Shown: positions 49,883 through 57,847 of the stretch, one piece after another
Position numbering within the stretch: the stretch's first letter is position 1
Layout of the letters: every line of letters starts with the position of its first letter
DNA from: Oscillospiraceae bacterium
GTDB lineage: Bacteria; Bacillota; Clostridia; Oscillospirales; Oscillospiraceae
Reading direction: 5' to 3'
NCBI GenBank assembly: GCA_902778285.1
Contig: CACYXC010000040.1
Coordinates: 1-64,000 of the forward strand
Length of the DNA stretch: 64,000 bases
The notes under the pieces: model-generated
The model's database searches: none
The model's input: only the letters and a program-made list of their open reading frames with translations
Told to the model about the DNA's origin: nothing
Program-made: the position numbers and the translations under genes

Positions 49883-51091
49883 TTACTCGACTTCCACGGG
49901 ATAGCCCTTTTCGACCAGCCGGTCGATCAGCGCCTGCCCGTGCTCCTTGCCGCCCACCTCGCAGGAGATGTGCACGCTCGTCTCGTTGGGATTGAGGTTC
50001 TCGCGCAGCTTGTCGTGCTCCACGGCGAGGATGTTGGCGCCCGCGTCGGCAATGACCTGCAGCAGCTGCACCAGACTGCCCGGACGGTCCACGACGATCG
50101 CGGTGAACTTGATGCGCCGGTGGCGGGCGACCAGACCGCGCTCGATGATGGACTGGATGAAGCTCACGTCGATGTTGCCGCCGGAGAGCACGCAGACCAC
50201 GCGCTTGCCCCTGACGTCGATCTTGCCGGAGAGCACCGCCGCGAGGGAGGTCGCGCCCGCGGGCTCGACCACCTGCTTGCAGCGTTCGATCAGCAGGAGG
50301 ATGGCGTTGGCGATCTCACTCTCCGTGACCGTGACCACGCCGTCTGCCAGACGGTTGATGATGTCCACGGTGATATCGCCGGGGGCCTTGACGGCGATGC
50401 CGTCGGCAATGGTGGAGCCGGACTCGGCCACGACGAGCTTCTTTTCCCGGAAGCTGCGGGCGATGGGGTCGCAGCCGGCGGCCTGCACGCCGTAGACCTG
50501 CACGCGGGGGTTGATCTGCTTGACCGCGGCCGCGATGCCCGCGAGAAGCCCGCCGCCGCCCGCGGGGGCGACGATCACGTCCACATAGGGCAGGTCGGAC
50601 AGGATCTCCAGACCCAGCGTGCCCTGGCCGGCGATGACCTCCGGGTCGTTGTAGGGGTGCAGGAAGGTGGCGCCCTCCTCCTCGCAGATGCGCAGCGCCT
50701 CGGCGTAGGCGTCGTCAAAGCAGTCGCCCGCGGCGACGACTCTGGCGCCGTAGCCCTCTGTGGCCTGGAGCTTTGCGATCGGCGCGGTCTTGGGCATGAC
50801 GATGGTGGCGGGAACGCCCAGCCGGGAGGCAGCGTAAGCCACGCCCTGGGCGTGATTGCCGGCGGAGGCGGCCACGACGGGGCCGGTGCGCCCCTGCTCG
50901 ACCAGCGAGGCGATCTTGTTGCTGGCACCGCGGATCTTGAAGGAACCGGTCTTCTGCCGGTTTTCGCATTTGAGGTAGACGGTGCCGCCGGTCATGGCGG
51001 AGAAGGTGGAGGACAGGTCCAGTTCGGTGTGATGCAGGATGGGCTTGAGGCGTTCTGCGGCCTTTTCCAGCTCGCTCAGGGGAATATCCAT
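49883..51091 (-). CDS. ilvA: Threonine ammonia-lyase with C-terminal ACT domain
   Basis: The 402-residue PLP enzyme has the lysine motif KTGSFKIRGA near 50, SAGNHAQGVA, the phosphate loop APAGGGGLLAG and a C-terminal ACT domain from about 325 (IVVDRPGSLVQLLQVIADAG). It deaminates threonine to 2-oxobutanoate. The roughly 400-residue, single-ACT form is the TdcB/short IlvA type common in Clostridia. ridA lies downstream on the same strand beyond the repeat E cluster. Confidence 0.93.
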   Translation of the reverse strand: MDIPLSELEKAAERLKPILHHTELDLSSTFSAMTGGTVYLKCENRQKTGSFKIRGASNKIASLVEQGRTGPVVAASAGNHAQGVAYAASRLGVPATIVMPKTAPIAKLQATEGYGARVVAAGDCFDDAYAEALRICEEEGATFLHPYNDPEVIAGQGTLGLEILSDLPYVDVIVAPAGGGGLLAGIAAAVKQINPRVQVYGVQAAGCDPIARSFREKKLVVAESGSTIADGIAVKAPGDITVDIINRLADGVVTVTESEIANAILLLIERCKQVVEPAGATSLAAVLSGKIDVRGKRVVCVLSGGNIDVSFIQSIIERGLVARHRRIKFTAIVVDRPGSLVQLLQVIADAGANILAVEHDKLRENLNPNETSVHISCEVGGKEHGQALIDRLVEKGYPVEVE

Positions 51092-51161
51092 GGCGATGAT
51101 CCACTCCCTTGTCGGTTGATATTCTGACTATAGTGTATCCCAATTGCGGACAAAAAGCAAG

Positions 51162-51192
51162 GCGGCCTGCCGACAAAGTTTCGGCAGGCCGC
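51162..51192 (-). terminator. Terminator downstream of thrC
   Basis: GCGGCCTGCCGA pairs with TCGGCAGGCCGC, and on the minus strand is followed by CTTGCTTTTTG. It separates thrC from ilvA. Confidence 0.85.
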
Positions 51193-51229
51193 CGCGTTTT
51201 TCGCTACTTGCGGAGAAGAGGAGAAGGCG

Positions 51230-52690
51230 TCAGCCGAGCTGCCGCCGCACGTAATCCACGATTTCGTCGGGGTCGATCACATCCCGGTGCAGGACGGGCC
51301 GCTCCCTCAGGCCGCGCAGGCCGCGGGGGATCGGCTGCTTCGTGATCTCCGCCAGACGCTCCATCTGTTCGAATTCGTCGCCGCTGAGCTCGCCCCCGAT
51401 GGCGCGCAGCACCGCCGCGGGGAACTTGAAGGGTGAGGCCGTGGAGAGCACCACGGTCCTTCTGTCCGCCCCGCGCGCACGCTTCCAGCTCTGCGCCGCG
51501 TACATGCCGACGGCGGTGTGCGTGTCGCAGAGGTAGCCGCAGTCCCGCCAGACGCGCCCGATGGTCTCCAGGCAGCTTTCCTCGCCGCAGCAGCAGGCGG
51601 CGAAATCCTCCCGGATGCGCGCCATCGCCTCCTCCGGGAAGCGGTAGACGCCCTCTGTGTTCAGCTTTTTCATGCAGTCGGCCACCAGCGCCGTGTCGCC
51701 CGCTGAGGCGAGGAAGAGCAGGCGCTCTAAGTTGGAGGACACGAGGATGTCCATGGAGGGGGAGGCGGTCTTCAAAAAGGCGCGGCGTTTGTCGTACACG
51801 CCCGTCTCCAGAAAGTCGGTGAGCACGCGGTTTGCGTTGCTGGCGCAGACCAGCCGCCCCACGGGCAGGCCCATGAGCTTTGCAAAGTAGCCCGCCAGGA
51901 TGTCGCCGAAGTTGCCGGTGGGGACCACGTAGTCCACCGGCTCGCCGAGCGTGATCGCGCCGCGGTCCAGAAGATCCGCGTAGGCGATGAAGTAGTAGAC
52001 CACCTGCGGGGCGAGACGGCCGATGTTGATGGAGTTTGCGGAGGAGAGGAGGCTGCCGGCCGGCAGCGCGTCCCCGCTCAGGGCGGCGAAGGCGCGCTTG
52101 ACGCCGCTCTGGCAGTCGTCAAAATTGCCGCGCACGGCGCAGACCCTGACGTTGCCGCCGGCCTGCGTGACCATCTGCGCCTTCTGCACCGGGGAGACGC
52201 CCGCGTCGGGGAAGAAGACGAGGATGCCGGTGCCCTCCACGTCGCGGAAGCCCTCGAGCGCGGCCTTGCCGGTGTCGCCGGAGGTGGCGGTGAGGATGCA
52301 GATCCGATCGCGCACGCCCTCCTGCCCGCGCGCGGCCGTGACCAGCTGCGGCAGCATGGACAGGGCCACGTCCTTGAAGGCGGCGGTGGGGCCGTGAAAC
52401 AGCTCCAGCACATAGTCGTCACCGACCGGCACGAGGGGGGTCAGCTCCTCGCTGTCAAATTTGCCGTCGTAGGCCCGCCGCACAAGCTCGCCCATGTCCG
52501 CAAAACCGGGCAGCAGGTGAGAGAGAATCATCGAAGCCATGCCGAGCGGCGGGAGCCGCAGGCAGCCCTGCCAATCGAAGGGGCGGCTGCCCAGCGAGGG
52601 GTCGATATACAATCCGCCGTCCGGCGCGATGCCCTCGAGGACGGCGGCGGTGTCGGATGCGCGGTGATCGCTGCGGGTAGACTGATAATA
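51230..52690 (-). CDS. thrC: Threonine synthase
   Basis: The 486-residue enzyme makes threonine from O-phosphohomoserine. Visible features are MYYQSTRSDHRASDT at the start, the PLP lysine in AAFKDVALSMLPQL, ATSGDTGKAAL and VPTGNFGDILAGY. I start at the ATG at 52690, preceded by AAAGGAGG. It follows the ACT-domain gene by 16 bp, an operon of threonine biosynthesis and control. Confidence 0.95.
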   Translation of the reverse strand, partial: YYQSTRSDHRASDTAAVLEGIAPDGGLYIDPSLGSRPFDWQGCLRLPPLGMASMILSHLLPGFADMGELVRRAYDGKFDSEELTPLVPVGDDYVLELFHGPTAAFKDVALSMLPQLVTAARGQEGVRDRICILTATSGDTGKAALEGFRDVEGTGILVFFPDAGVSPVQKAQMVTQAGGNVRVCAVRGNFDDCQSGVKRAFAALSGDALPAGSLLSSANSINIGRLAPQVVYYFIAYADLLDRGAITLGEPVDYVVPTGNFGDILAGYFAKLMGLPVGRLVCASNANRVLTDFLETGVYDKRRAFLKTASPSMDILVSSNLERLLFLASAGDTALVADCMKKLNTEGVYRFPEEAMARIREDFAACCCGEESCLETIGRVWRDCGYLCDTHTAVGMYAAQSWKRARGADRRTVVLSTASPFKFPAAVLRAIGGELSGDEFEQMERLAEITKQPIPRGLRGLRERPVLHRDVIDPDEIVDYVRRQLG

Positions 52691-52706
52691 CATGAGCTTA
52701 CCTCCT

Positions 52707-53144
52707 TTACTCGATCGCGATGAGGCGGACATTGTCCACGCCCGCTACGGCGCCGATCCCGGCCTGCAGCTGCTGGAGCGAAATGTTCATGGCGCCGAGG
52801 TCCAGAGCGACGGTAAGGCTCGCCTTCGCGTGGATGGGCAGGCTCTGGTCGATGGTCAGGACGCTGGCCCCGGCGGCCGATATGCGCTGCAGCAGCGCGC
52901 TCAGGACGCCCGGCTCGTGCTCCAGCAGCATGGACATCACGGCCCGGCGGCCGCCCTCCATCTCCGAGGGCTCGAAAATGCAGTCCTTGTATTTGTAGTA
53001 GGTGCTGCGCGAGATGCCCGCCTCCCGGCAGGCCTGACTCACGTCCCGCTGCTGCCCGCTCTCCAGTCTGCGCCGCACGGCCAGCACTGTGTCAAAATAG
53101 TCCGGCAGGACACTCTTATGCACGATCAGATAGTTTTCCAGCAT
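52707..53144 (-). CDS. ACT-domain regulator (PheB/UPF0735-type)
   Basis: The 145-residue protein has an N-terminal helical HTH-like part (QACREAGISRSTYYKYKDCIF) and a C-terminal ACT domain (LLEHEPGVLSALLQRISAAG). This small family is often beside homoserine dehydrogenase genes. The divergent hom gene here lacks its own ACT domain, so this protein may provide threonine sensing, either by binding Hom or by acting on transcription. Confidence 0.85.
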   Translation of the reverse strand: MLENYLIVHKSVLPDYFDTVLAVRRRLESGQQRDVSQACREAGISRSTYYKYKDCIFEPSEMEGGRRAVMSMLLEHEPGVLSALLQRISAAGASVLTIDQSLPIHAKASLTVALDLGAMNISLQQLQAGIGAVAGVDNVRLIAIE

Positions 53145-53183
53145 GGCAGTTCTCCCATGAGATAAAATCTACAAAAAATTGTC

Positions 53184-53212
53184 TTGCAATTTGTGCATCT
53201 CTATGATACACT
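53184..53212 (+). promoter_or_regulatory. Promoter of hom with a downstream palindrome
   Basis: TTGCAA (53184-53189) and TACACT (53207-53212) are 17 bp apart. AAAAACA-AG-TGTTTTT at about 53224-53239 is a perfect palindrome just after the expected start site and could be an operator. Confidence 0.65.
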
Positions 53213-53280
53213 GTCTCCATCAAAAAAACAAGTGTTTTTAATGTGCGGACACAACATTTTTTCGGAAAGAAGTTGAAGCA

Positions 53281-54426
53281 ATGAAAGTCGCGGTATTGGG
53301 ATTCGGAACAGTTGGCTTCGGCGTGTATGAAATGCTGGGAAAGGCGAAGGGTCTCGAGCGGGGACCGGTGCTGGTGCGCCCCGGCAAGAACGACATGCCG
53401 TTCAAGGTGACGAGCATTGAGAAGATCGTAAGCGACCCCTCGGTCGGCGCGGTGGCGGAGGTCATGGGCGGCGTGGAGCCGGCCTACAGCTACGCGGCTG
53501 CCGCCTTGAGCGCCGGCAAGCACTTCGTCACGTCCAACAAGGCGCTGGTCGCGGCCAGGGGGCCGGAGCTGGACACCATCGCCCGTGAGAAGGGCGTTGC
53601 CTTCCTGTTCAGCGCGGCATGCGGCGGCGGGGTGCCCTTCCTGCACAATCTGGCGCTGGCGCGCGAGAGCGACGAGATCCGTTCCATGGGCGGCATCCTC
53701 AACGGCACCACGAACTACATGCTCGACGCTATGCAGCGCCTGCATCTGGACTACGGCGACGTGCTGGCGGACGCCCAGCGTCTGGGCTATGCCGAGGCCG
53801 ATCCCACGGCGGACGTGTCGGGCCTCGACGCGCTGCGCAAGATCATGCTGGCCTGCGCGGTGGCCTACGGGACGCTGCCGACGGACGGGCTGCTGCACGA
53901 GGGGATCGAGTCCGTCACGGCGGCGGACGTGGCCCACTTCCAGAGCCGCGGCTACACCTGCCGCCTGGTCGCCGGCGGCGGCAGGGCGGAGGACGGCGTC
54001 TACGCCTATGTCGAGCCGGTGCTGCTGCGCGACGGCGCGCCCGAGTGCTCCGTGTTGCAGAACTACAACATGGCCCGCTATGAGGGCGCCAACGCCGGCC
54101 CCATCGTGCTGATGGGGCAGGGCGCCGGCCGCTGGCCGACGGCCTCGGCGGTGCTGCGTGACCTGAGCGGCATCCTGCGCGGCGAGCGGGAGATGTTCCC
54201 CGAAGGGCTCAGACGCGGTGAGGTGGACAACAGCCTCTGCCGCCACAGCTACTATGTCCGCCTGCCGGCGGAGCTGGCGGGGGAGCTGCCCGCGGCCTCC
54301 GCGGAGCTGGACGGCGATACGGTGCGCATGATCACGGAGCCGCTCCCGGTCTCCCAGATGCACTTTGAGGCGAAACGCCTGCGCGCCCGCGGCGCGTCGG
54401 TGTTCTTCGCGGCGGTGAGAGAATAA
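53281..54426 (+). CDS. hom: Homoserine dehydrogenase without an ACT domain
   Basis: The 381-residue enzyme has the NAD(P) loop VAVLGFGTVGFGV, AEVMGGVEPAYSYAAAAL, TSNKALVA, GGGVPFLHNL, GILNGTTNYMLDAM and the LGYAEADPTADVSGLDA substrate motif. It ends near residue 381 where B. subtilis-type enzymes continue into an ACT domain, so feedback control is missing or supplied in trans by the divergent ACT protein. The Shine-Dalgarno (AAAGAAG) is modest. Confidence 0.92.
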   Translation: MKVAVLGFGTVGFGVYEMLGKAKGLERGPVLVRPGKNDMPFKVTSIEKIVSDPSVGAVAEVMGGVEPAYSYAAAALSAGKHFVTSNKALVAARGPELDTIAREKGVAFLFSAACGGGVPFLHNLALARESDEIRSMGGILNGTTNYMLDAMQRLHLDYGDVLADAQRLGYAEADPTADVSGLDALRKIMLACAVAYGTLPTDGLLHEGIESVTAADVAHFQSRGYTCRLVAGGGRAEDGVYAYVEPVLLRDGAPECSVLQNYNMARYEGANAGPIVLMGQGAGRWPTASAVLRDLSGILRGEREMFPEGLRRGEVDNSLCRHSYYVRLPAELAGELPAASAELDGDTVRMITEPLPVSQMHFEAKRLRARGASVFFAAVRE

Positions 54427-54477
54427 GAGTTTTGAGTTTTCCGTTTTCAGTTTTCAGGAAAAACGAAGATTTACAGC

Positions 54478-54985
54478 GTAGGGGAGGGGCTTGCCCCTCC
54501 CGAAGCGACACAGAATACAAAGAACACCCCAGTCAGCCTGACGGCTGACAGCCCTTTCAGGCAAGGGGAGCAAATTAGAACCTCATCCGGCGCTTCGCGC
54601 CACCTTCCCCAGAGGGGAAGGCTGCAAAGAAAGGATTATATCATCCAGCGCTTCGCGCCACCTTCCCCAGAGGGGAAGGCTACAAAGAAAGGATTATACC
54701 ATCCGGCGCTTCGCGCCACCTTCCCCAGAGGGGAAGGCTGCAAAGAAAGGAATATACCATCCGGCGCTTCGCGCCACCTTCCCTGGAGGGGAAGGCTGCA
54801 AAGAAAGGATTATACCATCCGGCGCTTCGCGCCACCTTCCCCAGAGGGGAAGGCTACAAAGAAAGGATTATACCATCCGGCGCTTCGCGCCACAGCAGTC
54901 AAACGGGGCTGGAACCGGAACGGACGCCCCTCATCCGTCCCAATGTGCGCACTGGGACACCTTCCCCCGAGGGGGAAGGCTAAGA
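54478..54985. repeat. Repeat E copy 4 with a 58-bp tandem array
   Basis: After GGGGAGGGGCTTGCCCCTCC and a CAGTCAGCCTGACGGCTGACAG stem, a 58-bp unit starts at 54585, 54643, 54701, 54759, 54817 and 54875 (the last is partial). Each unit has a GGCGCTTCGCGCC hairpin, a CCTTCCCCAGAGGGGAAGG hairpin and an AAAGAAAGGAT end. A diverged final unit ends in AAGAGGAAAGGAC, the Shine-Dalgarno of the aspartokinase gene. No gene is supported in this gap. Confidence 0.9.
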
Positions 54986-54997
54986 GGAAAGGACAGT

Positions 54998-56311
54998 ATG
55001 TTAAAAGTTGCGAAATTCGGTGGCTCCTCCGTGGCAGGGGCCGAACAGTTCAGAAAAGTCAAAGCCATCGTGGACGCGGACCCGGCACGGCGGGTCGTGG
55101 TCGCCTCCGCCGCGGGCAAGCGGCACAAGGACGACCATAAGCTGACGGACCTGCTGTATCTCTGCCATGCGCACCTGACCTATGGGGTATCGTGCGAGGA
55201 GATCTGGCATACGATAGAAACAAGGCTGATCGGCATCCGGGACGAACTGGGGCTGTCGCTGCCCATCGAACAGGAGCTGGCGGCCTACAGCAGAAGGCTC
55301 ACGAAGGAACTCTCCATCGACGAGCTTGTGAGCCGCGGCGAGTATTTCACCTCCCGGCTGCTGGCCGAGTACCTGGGCTTTCCCTTTGTCGACGCGGCGG
55401 ACTGCGTGTTCTTCGGCATGGACGGCACGGTGGACCGGGAGAAGACCGATCCGGCCATCGCCTCCGCGCTGAAAGCCAACGGGAAAATCGTGATCCCCGG
55501 CTTCTACGGACGCCTCCCCACCGGGCGCATCAAGGTCATGAGCCGCGGCGGGAGCGATATCTCCGGCGCCCTGGCTGCGGCGGCGGTGGACGCGGACGTG
55601 TACGAAAACTGGACGGACGTGTCCGGCATCCTGATGGCCGATCCGCGCATTGTGGAGGACCCGCGCCCCATCGCGAGCATCACCTACGGTGAGCTGCGGG
55701 AGCTGGCCTTCATGGGCGCGTCGGTCCTGCATGAGGAGTCGATCCAGCCGGTCAGGGACAAGGGAATCCCCCTCAACATCCGCAACACCAACCGGCCCGA
55801 GGACCCCGGCACCATGATCCTCGAGCGCATCGACGAGGAGGAGCAGCACGAGCGCTTCATCACCGGCATCGCCGGGCGGAAAAATTTCAGCATCCTGACC
55901 GTGACCAAGCACGACATGCACCTCTCCGCCACGCTGCGCAGCGCGCTGGAGGTCTTTGACCGCTACGGCGCCCCCGTGGAGCACATCACGCTCGGCCTTG
56001 ACTCGTTCGCGCTGGTCGCGGCCACGGCGGCGCTGGGCGACGCGGTGTACGACGTGATCGCCGACATCCGCAAGAGCTGCCGCCCGGACGGCGTGGACCT
56101 CAAGGAGGGCATCTCGCTGGTGGCCGCGGTCGGCCGCAAGATGTCGGCCAGGCCCGGCGTGTCAGGCCGTCTCTTCGCCGCGCTGGGCAAGCACGGCGTC
56201 AACATCCGCACCATCGCCCAGGGCGCAGACGAGCTGGCCATCATCGTGGGCGTGGAGAACGAGCAGTTCGAGACCGCGATCCGCGTCATGTACGACGGAT
56301 TTGCCGGCTAA
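54998..56311 (+). CDS. lysC: Aspartate kinase
   Basis: The 437-residue enzyme has KFGGSSVAGAEQFRKVK at the N-terminus, the LVSRGEYFTSRLLAEYLGF block, MSRGGSDISGALAA, and two C-terminal ACT domains (TVTKHDMHLSATLRSALEVF and SGRLFAALGKHGVNIRTIAQ). It phosphorylates aspartate, the first step to Lys, Thr and Met. It lies between hom and asd. The Shine-Dalgarno GAGGAAAGGA is part of repeat E. Confidence 0.94.
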   Translation: MLKVAKFGGSSVAGAEQFRKVKAIVDADPARRVVVASAAGKRHKDDHKLTDLLYLCHAHLTYGVSCEEIWHTIETRLIGIRDELGLSLPIEQELAAYSRRLTKELSIDELVSRGEYFTSRLLAEYLGFPFVDAADCVFFGMDGTVDREKTDPAIASALKANGKIVIPGFYGRLPTGRIKVMSRGGSDISGALAAAAVDADVYENWTDVSGILMADPRIVEDPRPIASITYGELRELAFMGASVLHEESIQPVRDKGIPLNIRNTNRPEDPGTMILERIDEEEQHERFITGIAGRKNFSILTVTKHDMHLSATLRSALEVFDRYGAPVEHITLGLDSFALVAATAALGDAVYDVIADIRKSCRPDGVDLKEGISLVAAVGRKMSARPGVSGRLFAALGKHGVNIRTIAQGADELAIIVGVENEQFETAIRVMYDGFAG

Positions 56312-56330
56312 GCCACCCCCCCTTTGGGGA

Positions 56331-56603
56331 GCGCTTAGGCTATAGCGCATAGCCAACAGGAGAAACATAGATTCAGACGAAAACCTAAGTGCTGAATGCT
56401 GGGCGATAGGCGCTGGCTCCTGCCAGGGAGCCGATTTGGAAAGGACCTCATCCGTCTGGCCTTCGGCCAGCCACCTCTTGCCCGCCTTGCCGCAATTGCC
56501 GTTTCCGGGCCGGGCTTGAGCGCCACGACCCGAAAAGTGCTTGCTTTTTCCGCCCCCCGGCGGCGCAAACCCGCTTTCCCCAAAGGGGAAGGCTATAAGG
56601 AAA
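56331..56603. repeat. Repeat E copy 5, ending in the asd ribosome-binding site
   Basis: From CCTCATCCGTCTGGCCTTCG to GGGGAAGGCTATAAGGAAAGGAGAT this is the reverse orientation of the composite at 49665-49829, here facing a plus-strand gene. Before it, 56336-56445 holds a GGCTCC/GGAGCC hairpin and no gene. Confidence 0.75.
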
Positions 56604-56615
56604 GGAGATTGTAAT

Positions 56616-57580
56616 ATGAAAAAAGTAAACATCGCGATTCTGGGCGCGACGGGCGCCGTCGGCTGTGAGATGCGCAAGGTGCTCGAGGAGTACCAGGTCC
56701 CGGTGGGCGAGCTGCGCCTGTTGGCCAGCGCCAGAAGCGCGGGCACGGTCGTTTCCTTCCAGGGGCGCGAGGTCGTCATACAGGAGACCAGCGAGGACAG
56801 CTTCGAGGGCATGGACTTCGTGCTCGGCGCGGTGGAGGGCGACATGTCCCGCCGCTTTGCCCCGGCCATCAAAAAGAGCGGCGCGGTGTATATCGACAAC
56901 AGCTCCGCCTTCCGTCTGGAGCCGGACGTGCCGCTGGTGGTGCCGGAGATCAACGGGGCGGACGCCTTCGATAACCACGGCATCATCGCCAATCCCAACT
57001 GCTGCACGATCATTGCGCTGATGGCCGTCGCCGGCATCGCGAAGCTCAGCCCGATCAAGAACATGGTCGTGTGCACCTATCAGGCTGTCTCCGGCGCCGG
57101 GCAGGCGGGCATCGCGGAGCTTGAGAGCCAGATGGCCTCACTCGCCGCGGGGGAGAAGCCCGAGGTCAGGACCTTCGCAACACAGATCGCCCTGAACGTG
57201 ATCCCCTTCATCGACGCGCCCTACGGCAACGACTATACCAAGGAAGAGATGAAGATGCAGAACGAGGGCCGCCGCATCCTGCACGCGCCGGAGCTGAAGG
57301 TCAACTGCACCTGCGTGTGCGCACGGAGCGCAAGGTCTCCGTGGAGGAGGCCAAGGCCGCTGTGGCCGCTTTCCCGGGCGTGCGGCTCATCGAGGACTAC
57401 GAGGGACGCTGCTATCCCACACCGCTGGATACCTCCGACCAGGATCTGGTCTGGGTCGGCCGCATCCGCGACGATCTGACTGACGAGAAGGGCCTGACGC
57501 TCTGGTGCTGCGGCGACCAGATCCGCAAGGGCGCGGCCAGCAACGCCGTGCAGATCCTGCTGAGCATGCTGAAGGATTGA
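56616..57580 (+). pseudogene. asd: Aspartate-semialdehyde dehydrogenase with an internal deletion and frameshift
   Basis: The first 233 codons read as normal Asd: ILGATGAVGCEMRKVLEEY, DNSSAFR, NPNCCTIIALM with the catalytic cysteine, YQAVSGAG and IPFIDAPYGNDYTKEE. At about 57315, after KVNCTCV, the frame shifts. The true C-terminus continues in another frame as RTERKVSVEEAKAAV through KGAASNAVQILLSMLKD to 57580. Compared with B. subtilis Asd, about 13 residues are missing at the join, including the R-P-...-H-S segment with the catalytic histidine. A deletion of about 38-40 bp explains both. It is a real pseudogene or a sequence error in an essential gene. Confidence 0.85.
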
Positions 57581-57600
57581 GCGCCGTACAAAAAAACTTG

Positions 57601-57823
57601 AAGGAGCCGCCCACAGGGCGGCTCCTTCATGCTTGCAGACAACCATGCATCCTGTGCGAAGCGTTTGGACTTGCATGGGGAGAGCGCGAGAGGGGATTGG
57701 TTATTCCCTCTCGCGGTTCAATGTGCACGAAAACGAGAGCCTTTCGGAAGCTCTCATTTTCGCCCTTCAAGCTGTCGACATGATGCCGACAGTTTGAAGG
57801 AGCCGCCCACAGGGCGGCTCCTT
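57601..57823. repeat. TD element copy 6 with duplicated terminator hairpins
   Basis: Identical hairpins (AAGGAGCCGCCC and complement) lie at 57601-57627 and 57797-57823. The insert has a CATGC-type stem, the CGCGAGAGGG/CCCTCTCGCG stem, a stem GAGAGC/GCTCTC flanked by AAAA/TTTT, and the palindrome CAAGCTGTCG/CGACAGTTTG with a G-T pair. The AT stem differs in sequence from other copies but is still paired. It lies between convergent genes. Confidence 0.85.
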
Positions 57824-57847
57824 AGATCTTATATACAGGTTATAGGT

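Noticed and set aside
54585..54893. CRISPR-like array
   Set aside because: The 58-bp units are directly adjacent with no spacers, and no cas genes are present.
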